Of a stretch of DNA of 64,000 nucleotides, positions 47,337 to 57,258 are shown in pieces. Position 1 is the stretch's first letter. Each line of letters starts with the position of its first letter. The notes under the pieces were generated by a model. The model did not search any database, had not been told where the DNA came from, and worked only from the letters and a program-made list of their open reading frames with translations. Position numbers and translations under genes: made by a program. Origin of the DNA: Diphasiastrum complanatum (taxonomy: Eukaryota; Streptophyta; Lycopodiopsida; Lycopodiales; Lycopodiaceae); assembly GCA_029204225.1 (NCBI GenBank), contig CM055092.1, positions 76,749,950 to 76,813,949 on the forward strand, written 5' to 3'.

Positions 47337-49656
47337 CTATAAGTCTGTGCTAAAAAAATCATCCCTCTGCGTGCCAGCTGCATCTGCAGGGGTGTCAAAT
47401 ACAAAGTCTGGAGGCATCTGGGACTCCTCTAAGTCTGGGCCAACGCCCGCCAAGAGACGACTAGAAAAATCATCAGTGCATCCCGTCTTGGCTGGCCTGC
47501 CTCTGGGTCTGCCGGAAGGAACCCTCTGTGGTACACTCCTGCCTGGGGGTCTCCCTCTGCCACGGGGGGGTCTCTGGGAGGAACTGCCTGCCTGTGATGC
47601 TCTGAGTCGTCTCTGCGCTATCTGTCTCTGGGCAGCAGCCTCTGTCTCCCTCGCAAACTCTGACCAGCCATCATCTGAAAGGGGGCGTGATGCGGGGGTA
47701 CTGGGTGGGGCACGTGGACAATCCCTTGCTAGGTCGACCGTCTCGTCTGAATCGTATGTGGGCTCATCATCAGAGGAGGGCAATGGAACGTCAGCAGGGA
47801 GGGTGGTGGTCTCATCAGCATCGACATCATCATCGGGCTCACCCCGCAGCGCACGCCGAGCGGCATCGTCTGGATCAACCTCTGGCTTTGGCTCATGATC
47901 TGCCGTTGCAACCAGGCACTCGTCGGGATTGACCTGCACAAGTCAATCATTTGTGAGAATAGCCGAAGCAACCGTGAGGGCATTAAACTGAATGTCTCAA
48001 ACCAATACGAAAGCAAAACGACAAAGCAACGAAATATACCCTGCAGCAGTAGTGCGCGCGCGCCTCCTGCCCTCCTGCTCTCCGTGATGCGTCGAACCAC
48101 TCTGGTGTTGGTGTTGCAGTACACCAGGTCATTGCACCGCTCCGTCGTCAGACGGTTCTGCCTGTTCATGTGAACAAGGCTGAACGTTGACCAGTTCCGC
48201 TCGCACACGCAAGCAGAACAGTCCTGCATTAATTGGCAACAACTCGAGTGAGTACCGACCTTGTAGAGAAAATGCGAAAACTGGTTGGATGAATGAGATA
48301 AGAAAACATACCTGTGAAAGGACTCGGAGCGCGAGCGTCCTCAGGTCTGGCTGTCCGGCGCCGTAGCTCTCCCACCATGATACAGGCAAGAGCCTGGTCT
48401 CTTGGACACGTGCAAGGTCCTCGCCGAACAGCCCCAGAGAGTGCCTGCAGTTGAGCAACGATATGCTTAAGTACACTTGAGCCCGCGCAGGGAAATTGAA
48501 CGAACGACAGTGTACGATAGATCAAGAGTTTACCTGTAACCGAGCCTCTGCACCTCGAGCCTGCTGCGGAACCCAATGTCGCTACTGAGGAGGCGGATGT
48601 ATGCGAACCAGTCCGCACGCAGCTCTGCATCATTGTCGTACTGCCTCTCGCTCTGAAACAACGGATGCAGTATGTGGGCCACACTGTGAATGGGCCGGTG
48701 AAACTTATCCCATCGCCGCTGCCACAAGTGCCTGATAGGCTCCAACCTGTGGACCAAACCACGTGGAGGCAACAGTTACATACCATCGTGTTGTGGCAGC
48801 AAGACGAAACAGAGTGCGAAATGAAAGTAAGGATGGTGAGACGGAAAAAAGTAATACCTGGCAGGGTCCAGCTCAGAACGCTGGAGAGACTCGCCTATGC
48901 GGTCCATGAACTCGTAAATGAGGCCCATCGTGCACCCCTCGCGATCAACGAGCCTCAAAACAGAGTAGATGGGGCGCATGACGTCCATCAGCTGCTGCAT
49001 ATCCACCCAGAAAGGCTCCATGAAGAGGATCTCGTGGAAGGCCAAGCCCTCTGGGGTCGTGGACAGGTCCACGGCGGTGAACTCTGCCGAAGTGGCCATG
49101 TGCCGCAATTCACCCTTGAGCTTGTGTAGCCGCTTAAGCATGATGAACTGGTAGGCGAAGCGGGTGCGAGCGGGCTTCAAGTCGAGCGTGCATTGACAAA
49201 CGGAATGAGAGGCACACATGAAACGAGCAAGAAAAAAGGAGCATCTTGAACGAGCCAAAAATTAAGTGGCAGCTTACCTGCTGAATGTGTGGAAAAGGGC
49301 CGTCATGCGGCGGTTGCGTGTGACGAAGTTCACAACCGCAAGTGCCCTCGTGAGAGTGTCACTGACCCAAGGCAGGCGCCCGATGGAATGCAGGAGGAGG
49401 TCCAGTGAGTGTGCGGCACATGGAGTCCAGAAATTGGAGAGGTAGTCTGCCATAAGAAGCTCCCCCATTCAGCGATAGCCTCTCGAAAGATGCGGGATGA
49501 TGCCATGATAAAGGGGAGGTTTAGGTCATAGAACATCTGTGCTATGGTCCCGGTGGCCTCTCTGAAAGATCCCGGCATGGACATCTGTCTGGTGCCTCGG
49601 GATGTGGATGGCTGGGAGGATGCGGATGGACGATGCGGATCTGGAGGTGGTGGCAT
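47337..49656 (-). pseudogene. hAT transposase gene (DUF659 to C-terminal tail), multi-exon, internally deleted
   Basis: Six exons can be read on the minus strand with splice signals: DUF659 start (GTIAQMFYDLNLPFIMAS) joined by a deletion to TPCAAHSLDLLLHSIG (49656-49280); KGELRHMATSAEF to DRIGESLQ (about 49190-48859); FHRPIHSVAHILHPLF (about 48748-48536); LPVSWWESYGAGQPDLRTLA (about 48435-48313); CSACVCERNWSTFSLVH, the hAT dimerisation core (about 48220-48040); and a last exon (47937-47337) with an acidic stretch and AT-hook-like basic motifs (RPPRGRGRPPGR, SGRPRGRPAK). The first and second exons lack the region between EAIAEWG and ADYL, so catalytic parts of DUF659 are lost. The acceptor of the second exon is changed (TGCAC for TGCAG). 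The BED finger is not seen nearby. Confidence 0.85.
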
Positions 49657-51045
49657 AGGTGCAGGTGCGGAAGCGGAGGATGTGGATGGGCCGTGCAGAT
49701 CTGACGGTGATGGCAGAGGCGTAGGTGCAGCAGTGGAGGCTGTGGATCCATGGGGAGTACTGGCGGAGGCTGCATTCCATCGGGCGCCTGCCTTGGGTCA
49801 GTGACATTCTCATGAGGGCACTTGCGGTCGTGGACTTCGTCACATGCAAGCGTCGCATGACGGCACTTTTCCGCACATTCAGCAAGTAACCTGCCACTTA
49901 CTTTTTGGCTTGTTCAAGATGCTCTTTTTTTTTTGCTCGTTTCATGTGTGCCTCTCATTCCGTTTGTCAATGCAGGCTCGACTTGAAAAAGCCCGCTCGC
50001 ACTTGCTTCGCCTACCAGTTCATCATGCTTGAGCGGCTACACAAGCTCAAGGGTGAATTGCGGCACATGGCCACATCGGCAGAGTTCACCGCCATGGACC
50101 TGTCCACGATCCCAGAGGGCTTGGCCTTCCACGAGATCTTATTCACGGAGCCTTTCTGGGTGGATATGCAGCAGCTCATGGACGTCATGCGCCCCATCTA
50201 CTCTGTTCTGAGACTCGTTGATCGCGAGGGGTGCACGATGGGCCTCATTTACGAGTTCATGGACCGCATAGGCGAGTCTCTCCAGTGTTTTGAGCTGGAC
50301 CTTGCCAGGTATAACTTTTTTCCGTCTCACCATCCTTACTTCCATTTCGCACTCTGTTTCGTCTTGCTGCCGCAACACGATGGTATGTAACTGTTGCCTC
50401 CACGTGGTTTGGTCCATAGGTTGGAGCCTATCAGGCGCTTGTGGCAGCGGCGATGGGTTAAGTTTCACTGGCCCATTCATAGTGTGGCCTACATACTGCA
50501 TCCGTTGTTTCAGAGCGAGAGGCAGTACGACGATGCAGAGCTGCGTGCGGACTGATTTTCATACATCCGCCTCCTCCGCAGCGACACTGGGTTCCGCAGC
50601 AGGCTCGAGGTGCAGAGGCTCGGTTATAGGTAAACTCTTGATCTATCGCACGCTGTCATTCGTTCAATTTCCCTGCGCGGGCTCAAGTGTACTCAAGCAT
50701 ATCGTTGCTCAACTGCAGACACTCTCTGGGGCTGTTCTGTGAGGACCTTGCACGTGTTCGAGAGAACATGCTCTTGCCTGTATCATGGTGGGAGAGCTAC
50801 GGCGCCGGACAGCTAGACCTGAGGACGCTTGCGCTCCGAGTCCTTTCACAGGTACGTTGTCTTGTCTCATTCATCCAACCAGTTTTCGCATTTTCTCTAC
50901 AAGGTCGGTACTCACTGGAGTTGTTGCCAATTAGTGCAGGACTGTTCTGCTTGCGTGTGCGAGCGGAACTGGTCAGCGTTCAGCCTTGTTCACACGAACA
51001 GGCGGAACCGTCTGACGACGGAGCAGTGCAATGACCTGGTGTACT
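48119..51045. repeat. Long inverted repeat (arms ~1.27 kb, spacer 376 bp) of hAT transposase sequence
   Basis: The left arm 48119-49393 and the reverse complement of the right arm 49770-51045 are nearly the same base for base, introns included; the encoded 160-residue pieces differ at only about ten positions. The spacer 49394-49769 holds the DUF659 start and a GGATGTGGATGG-rich linker. The inner junction is at CTGCATTCCAT on both sides and the outer junction at GACCTGGTGTACT. Confidence 0.92.
49770..51045 (+). pseudogene. Inverted partial copy of the hAT transposase (four exons)
   Basis: Plus-strand copy of the middle exons of the hAT gene to its left. It starts inside the DUF659 end (49770), has the KGELRHMATSAEFTAMD exon with a good acceptor (AATGCAG|GC, unlike the left copy), the dimer-region exons with WWESYGAGQLDLRTLALRVLSQ and CSACVCERNWSAFSLVH, and stops at CNDLVY where LINE sequence begins (51046). 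The donor after the first exon is changed (AGTAAC for GGTAAG). It lacks the tail exon and promoter. Cannot encode a transposase. Confidence 0.88.
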
Positions 51046-52985
51046 TACTAACTTCTCTTTCACGGCATCAGTTGAGCAACAAGCCACTTCTCTCTAAATC
51101 CCTCTTATCTGCGGCGTCCTCATCTTTCCCCACCAAGATGATATCATCTCATAGACGTGTTCACAACCGCTCTCTTCACAAACATGTGGTATATGCCAGA
51201 TTACACTCCCCTACAACACTCAAACAACACCAGAAAAAGTATCATAAAGCCACCAGAACAAAGAAGATAACATACCTACGATCACTTTGCCAAAGGTTGA
51301 TCGACTCTTTAGATTCCCCTTCCTCCTTTTTCTAAAAACATTTCACCAGATCCTCTTCGACTTTGGCCCCCATAGCAACCGAATCTTGGGTCGAATATGC
51401 CACAAAACTATATACCCTAGACTCCCTTCCTACCTTACTCTCACCACGACTTGCCCGCTGCATGCTTTTTACTCCACACATGGTTGAAAATGCCATTAAC
51501 CATGCCAAACGAGGTGGTCTCTTCATACACTTACCTAGGTGTGCTCTTCTCTAGTCCTACCTTCAGTATGAGACAGGCGGCTACTTCTAGACTTGGGATG
51601 GGCCACTCTTCCCTAGTCCAGCTGGAGAGACTCTGCTTCCGTAAGTCTATTCGAGATGCCGCAATTAAGTGCAGACTGTTTGACACCATCGTCACCCCCT
51701 TAGCATTGTATGCGGCATAGATATGGTGTATAGGACTATCATCCTCACATTGGTCCAGCATTTCACGCCTACAGACCACCACGTTAGCTCGCATGATTCG
51801 AGCGAAGCCCTCGGTTCCACATGAGATCATCCTTGCGGAGTTTGCCACCCCCCCTATTCAGATTGAGGCAGCCTTCCAGCTCATCACGTACATCCAGAGA
51901 GCTCAGGCACTTCCTGATACAGAGCAGCGGTATACGCGGATTGCACTCATGTCCTCTCATCACCTTTAGACTCAGGGATACAGGCTATCATGTTCTTTCA
52001 GGCATCACACTTCCTCATGGAAGTATTTGGTATCACTATCACTGATCTCCCTTTGGGTACACACCAGTATATTAGATGTTTTTTATACAGAGCATATCTC
52101 GACCGTACTTGGCGACATCAGCTGGGGGTTAAGCCTGACTACTACCGGACTCACTTTCTGGAGCAGGATGCCACTGGTCTTCCAGTTTTACCTCGCTATT
52201 TGTCCTCTGGGCTATCACACGGTCTCCGTTTCACTTTGGGACAGTTTAGAGTCTCCTCCCATCAGCTGGCTATTGAGACAGGTAGATTCCAGGGTACACC
52301 ACGAGAGGAAAGACTATGCCTGCGATGTCCCCTTCATGAGATAGAGTCCGAGGAGCATTTCATCTTCAGATGCCTCATATATTATGAGATTAGAGGGAGA
52401 TATCACTGTCTATTCCGTGACATGCCTACTACACTCAAAGCACTGATTGGTCATGAGGACTCTCGTTGTGTCGCACTTATGCTACGAGAGATGGTCTTGC
52501 TGCGCCAGGATATGTACCAGTCAGCTAACCAGCCACATCCTAGCTCTCAAGCTCAGATTACATCCTTCTTCACCAGGAGACAGACACGGTCTGATGACGA
52601 TGACGATGACATACCACCTCACCGATGTCAGAGACAATGTATCACTCATAGTCATGCTGCAGTTCGCACTTCACGCCATGTTACGAGAGCACATAGTTTT
52701 CACCCTCCTAGACGATGTCAGCGACGGTCCATGTTACCTCATGTTGCAGCTCGTATCACATCTTTCTTTAGCAGCAGCACCACATGATATTACTCTTCCC
52801 CTGGCAGCTATATGGACAGTTGGCAATTTGTAGTTTATAGTTATGTTGTTCATTTCTCTTTTATGCATAGTTTTTTCTTGGAGACGTTTATATACGCTCC
52901 CACGGTTTTCACATACTTGACATGTACTCCATTTGATTTGGTCTTATATGCCTTTTGGCATGGAAAAGACATTAATAAAGCTTTC
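51046..52985 (+). mobile_element. LINE, internally deleted, with intact 3' end
   Basis: 5' part (51130-51500) is the linker before the RT (SSTLAPIATESWVEYATKLYT, then VENAINHAKRGG). It jumps within AAACGAGGTGGTCTC at about 51510 directly to the block after the catalytic core (VVSSYTYLGVLFSS). The RT C-terminal part follows: HSSLVQLERLCFRKSIRDA, RLFDTIVTPLALYAA, MIRAKPSVPHEIILAEFA, a zinc-like LCLRCPLHEIESEEHFIFRC at about 52315-52375, and a basic/acidic tail to a stop at 52787. The 3' UTR ends GACATTAATAAAGC followed by TTTC units and (TC)n. The insertion interrupts the right hAT arm at 51045. Confidence 0.85.
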
Positions 52986-52987
52986 TT

Positions 52988-53037
<50 letters not shown>
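52986..53037. repeat. (TTTC)n(TC)n tail at LINE 3' end
   Basis: Three TTTC units pass into about 24 TC units immediately after the AATAAAGC of the LINE. The same order is seen, inverted, at 59090-59018. Confidence 0.95.
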
Positions 53038-53039
<2 letters not shown>

Positions 53040-53040
<1 letters not shown>

Positions 53041-53935
53041 ACCAGAAGATTTTTTGGGAGAAGTATCCTCATGTTCTTTGTGCGTGGGAAATGCCCTTCA
53101 TCTAGAAAACTTTTAACCACGTTCTTCTCTACAGTTTTATGGGCTCCATACAGGTTGAGTAAAGGATCTGCTTCCATACAGGCTGTCAAGAGGAATTGGC
53201 TTCACTGCCCATTATTGAAGTTTTACTTCTCCTCGATTAACAGCCAAAGGAAGGATATCAAATATACTCTTGAGCAAGATTTTGATGATGATGAAGAGTA
53301 CAAGCCTGCAGTTAGCCAGGAAGAAAGTTCGAGCTCTTCCACAAGTCTGAAGTGTGACAAAAGTACTGAAGCGTTTTTGGCAGAAATGACAACAAGCATG
53401 TTGAGTTTGCACCCTCTACTGGTTTGCCAGCTCGTGAAGTCAGAAGAACAATGCATCGGCCTTCCCTGGTGAGATACCTGTTTGGACGTAGGGTATAAGT
53501 GAGCAATGTTTTCTCGGTGCATAGGGTTGTTTGTGTACATGTACTGAAGCTATTTGGTATATGGTAAGAACGGTGTGAGTGAAAGCCAGTTGGAGCATGT
53601 TTTGCAATCAAAACACATTTTGAAATGCAGTCGTATGAGCTTCATACTGGTTTAGGGTTTGGGGTTTGGCTTCACTGCCCAGTTCCTGAACTCGGACACC
53701 CAAGGAAGCAGCATTCCTTCTGGGGGAATGATCAATACCCTTTCATCTGGATATTTGGCCAGGAAGCTTTGCAAGAAAGCAATGGTCAAGAAGGTAATTC
53801 CAGTGCAGGGAGATGATAGGAGTGGTGGCGTCGCTTTTTTGTACTCAGAGAATTGACCGAGTCATTAATTACTCATTCTTCAAATCTGGGTCAGAAACAA
53901 CACCCACTGGTTTTCAATCAGTGGATTGCCTTGCC
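53040..53935. other. Unrecognised, partly coding-like DNA
   Basis: A plus frame over 53100-53472 contains an acidic/Ser stretch (DFDDDEEYKPAVSQEESSSS). It may be the linker of a hAT N-terminal region but no domain is recognisable. Frames at 53625-53860 are short. A GGTTTAGGGTTTGGGGTTTGG telomere-like run lies at 53651-53671. Confidence 0.35.
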
Positions 53936-53937
53936 GA

Positions 53938-54434
53938 GGAAGAGAAGGTCTTGGAGTACCAAGAAAAAGCGGAGCTAGACTCTGCAGAATGGCATGAAGA
54001 TGAGAAATATGTACTGACCCAACGTAGTGTGTCCGAGGATGCTGGGGAGACTTCAGAAAGCTGATAGATACAGAACTCCTAGAGCTTGAACAACTTGCGT
54101 AGCTTGCCTGGCTCCAGGAGCTCTGTATCTACCACCTTTCTGAAAGCGCTTCAGCATCCTTGAACACAGTACGTTGAGTCTCAACATATTTCTCAGCGTC
54201 CAGCCATTCTGCAAAGTCTGGCTCCGCTTTTTCTCGGTACTCCAAGACCTTCTCTTCGGGGATGACCATACAAACGCCGATCCCATAGCGCCCCCCCGTG
54301 GGTCGGACTCGCAATCCCTTCAAATGTGCTCGAACCTGAGAGGCGTTCCCTGTGAACTGCTTTCGACAAAAAGGGCAACGCCACTTTTTGTCGGGCATCA
54401 ACTCCACCTCATTCCAAATGGGTCGAGCGGCCAT
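53938..54434. repeat. BED-finger exon and its inverted partial copy (palindrome)
   Basis: On the minus strand 54434-54129 reads a BED zinc-finger exon (WRCPFCRKQFTGNASQVRAH) followed by KVLEYREKAEPDFAEWLDAE. On the plus strand 53938-54062 the same end appears (KVLEYQEKAELDSAEWHEDE). The arms, about 150 bp each, meet near 54095 with matching GTAGATACAGA/CTCC blocks on both sides. Confidence 0.8.
54129..54434 (-). pseudogene. BED-type zinc-finger exon of a hAT-like transposase
   Basis: Encodes MAARPIWNEVELMPDKKWRC with CPFC at residues 20-23 and H35 in AHLKG, the usual start of plant BED-finger hAT transposases that bind the transposon ends. It ends SERW then a stop in the exon frame. The leader is a (GA)n/CT tract (54438-54458) with telobox-like AAACCCTAAAC further up (54538). 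No matching downstream exons follow on the minus strand; instead there is an inverted copy of its own end. Orphan exon. Confidence 0.6.
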
Positions 54435-54459
54435 CTCTCTCTCTCTCTCTCTCTCTCTC

Positions 54460-54658
54460 AAACACAAACCCTAAGCACGCAAATCTAATATCTCTCTCTC
54501 CCTCTCCTCCTAAACCCCAAACCCAAGCACGCAGACCCTAAACCCTAAACTCACACACACACACCATGTCTCGTACACGCACACACACACACACACACAC
54601 AAATCCTCTCTCTCTCACACACACAAATCACCACACAGATGCATACACAAATCAACTA

Positions 54659-54701
<43 letters not shown>

Positions 54702-55200
54702 AGTCATCTCACACACACACAAATTATCACACACACACACACACACACACACACACCATAACCCACCCAAATGCACACACTCTCCACGGTACCAGGGCGG
54801 CACCATATTTAATTTTTTTTAAAATATTTTTTTACTACAAAAATGCATCTATTAGGATGCAAAAATAGGCCAAAAAAAGGGTTTAGGGTGCCAAAAAAAG
54901 TGGACAGTACAGGGGGCAGGGGGCAGGTACAACAGCACATGGGCACTGTGGGGGCGCAGACCATGGGGCCAATGGGAGATTAGCACATGGAAGAGCAACA
55001 CATGGGGGCGGGTACAGTGGCACATGGAGGGATCATCAACAACTGCACATGGGCAAACAGGTTGTGGGGATAAATAGGCACTCACAATGCCATTGTGAGA
55101 GGCATTTTTCAGAGGCTGTGAGAGAGCTAGTGAGAGCCAGTGAGAGACTGTGAGAGCTTGTGCAAGCCTGTTTGAGAACCAGGGTGCTGTGAGAGAAAGT
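54460..55200. repeat. CT/AC-rich region, then non-coding DNA
   Basis: 54480-54775 is composed of CT and AC runs (longest AC tracts 54579-54600, 54660-54698, 54729-54757). 54800-55200 is non-coding, with repeated GGGCACAT/CACATGG and GTGAGAG motifs. Confidence 0.7.
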
Positions 55201-55208
55201 GGATCGAA

Positions 55209-55523
55209 ATGGCAGAGCGCATACCACCAAAGCCCAAGGGCGAAGCGAGGAGGAAGCTCGAGGAAGATGTCCAAAGGCACAACGAAAGGCATCGGAAGTT
55301 CGAGGCTGAATTTGTAGAGATGCAGCGATAGGCTCGGCTGAGACACTCGGATCCGGAGCCCCCCGCCCCCGCTGTCGAGGGGGATGAGGGGCAGCGGATT
55401 GGAATTAACTTCACTGCAGCTGGCCATGGTCAGGGAAAAAGTGCGAATTCGTCGGGCTAACCAGGAGGCAGAGCAAAAGACCAATGCACTTGAGCAGGGC
55501 GAGGAGTCAGTGGAGGATTCATA
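55209..55523 (+). pseudogene. Small charged coiled-coil-like frame, broken
   Basis: MAERIPPKPKGEARRKLEED at 55209 continues RHNERHRKFEAEFVEMQ to an in-frame stop at 55329, then RHSDPEPPAPAVEGDEGQR, and after a +1 shift near 55400 ELTSLQLAMVREKVRIRRAN to a stop at 55521. It is highly charged and probably helical. I do not recognise it; a transposon accessory or gag-like protein is possible. One stop and one frameshift show it is not intact. Confidence 0.4.
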
Positions 55524-55529
55524 GGAATG

Positions 55530-56100
55530 ATAAGACTAGTAAATGAGGTGGCATATAGTTAGATAGTTGTATAAAAATAGACCCAGCCGTATGTGGTGGG
55601 ATACGTAATGTTATTTTGATACATCTCTTGAATTAATATACAAGGTGTTTTTTGTGCAACACGCGCTTGGTTTTGTGAAACGCAATCTTTGTATTTTTTA
55701 AATGCAATGTAATGAATGTGTTTATGACATGTTGTGTTTTATCTCGATTATGGTGGGCATGGGCATGTGAAATCTCTCAAAAATCAAGGGGGATAAAAGG
55801 AGCGATTACTCTTTTGATGATCGTCTGAAGTGCATGTGCTATCAGTTTGCTATGACATCAATGATCAACTTGTAGGTGCATTCAAGTGAAGTGCATCTGC
55901 TATCAATCTCTGCAATTGAAATTAATTGAAAATACGATTCACACACGCACATACAATTTCAGATAAAATTGAAGACAAAACATCACATTTCGACATCGAC
56001 AGATACATAATGTGCAACAAATAAAGTGTGTCCCAAACTGGATACAATGTTTAAAATGGTCTGAATACAATGTCCGACGATCTGGCCGCCAAACATGGAA
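55530..56100. other. Non-coding, AT-rich
   Basis: No gene seen. Confidence 0.4.
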
Positions 56101-56107
56101 CATGGTA

Positions 56108-56704
56108 TCAAACTGCTAGATATAAAATAACAGAGCCACAATCAATGCTCTGGCTCTGACTCAGACAAAGGCTCCGGAGACAACTCAGGGCCTCGAGCTG
56201 ACTCTTGCAACCGATATCTATACCTGTCTGGAACTGGCAGGGGCTGTGTATCCGAGGAAGAGGCCTCGTCATCCACATCCTCCTAATATGCCTCCGCATC
56301 AGCCCCCAAGCAAGCCAAACCAACTAGACCTGCTCCAGCTGGCTGTGACTGTGCACCTCTACCCCTCCGAGGTCGTCCTCTCTTCCCTAGCTGTTTCTGT
56401 GCTATACTTTTCTTGTTCGGTGCACCCTTGGGCCTTCCTGGTCTCTTGCGGGCGAGGGGAGCTGTCAATGCCTCATCACCCCCAAGCAAATCACCTGGCT
56501 GGCTAGGCTGGGCCCAAGCTGAGGCCGGCTGGGATAGGGAAGCCAAAGAGGGGACTCCCTGAACAACTGAGCGAGGAGGATGAGCCCGTGGAGCTGCTGC
56601 AGGTGGAGGAAACTGGCTGTGAAGGGGTCGTCCTTGCAGGAGGTAAAGACAGCGGCGAGAAATGTAGATTTGTTACCACTTCTAAGTTCTAATTCTGCAA
56701 ACAT
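56108..56704 (-). pseudogene. AT-hook-containing fragment, probably transposase-related
   Basis: On the minus strand the frame 56546-56283 contains two AT-hook-like motifs (KRPGRPKGAPNKK and GKRGRPRRGRG), after a Ser/Pro/Ala-rich stretch. After a stop it continues DVDDEASSSDTQPLPVPDRY and an acidic SPEPLSESEPEH ending at about 56140. A splice-acceptor-like TTTGCAG lies at 56697. The last exon of the hAT at 47337 also has AT-hook-like repeats, so this may be the tail of another hAT copy, but order of acidic and basic parts differs. Host origin cannot be excluded. Confidence 0.4.
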
Positions 56705-56905
56705 TTAGCTGATCACTTACCACAGATATCCGGCTGATCACTTACCACAGACATTTGGTTGATCGCTGATCACTTACCACAGATATCCGGCTGATCACTT
56801 ACCAAAGACATTCGGCTGATCACTTACCTCAAACATTCAACTGATATCTTGCCTCAAACATTTGGCTGATCACTTACCACAAACATTCGGCTTATCACTT
56901 AAATC
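56700..56905. repeat. Minisatellite, ~26-bp unit, about 7 copies
   Basis: The unit is about GGCTGATCACTTACCACAGA plus CATTC, repeated with variation from 56707 to 56905. On the minus strand each unit carries GTAAGTGATCAG, a consensus-like splice donor, just upstream of the AT-hook fragment. Confidence 0.85.
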
Positions 56906-57197
56906 ACACACACCATCAGACACAAATCATCGGAGACCATTGGCCACATAAATCACACATCATCCGCCTGCCATCGGCGGGCACACTATGCTAGACTACC
57001 CACACGCATGCACAAATATACGCGCTCTCACGGATACACACACATACATAAACACATGCACTCACGTACATACACACACATACATCGGCCATCCGTCAAC
57101 GACCATCGTCTTTCCTCCTAAACCATCGGCCGCCATCCAAATCATCGGCCGTCACCTAGATCGCCGGCCTCCCGTCAACGACGGGCATATATACTAG

Positions 57198-57258
<61 letters not shown>

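Noticed and set aside
49542-49804. Pro/His-rich and Gly/Asp-rich frames on both strands
   Set aside because: Products of a GGATGTGGATGG-type low-complexity linker in the hAT gene, read in wrong frames.
52027-52344. Alternative frame with apparent hydrophobic protein
   Set aside because: Shadow of the LINE RT C-terminal frame.
54852-55484. 210-codon minus-strand frame
   Set aside because: Leu/Ser/Pro-rich reading opposite a more protein-like charged plus-strand frame and low-complexity DNA; no domain recognised.
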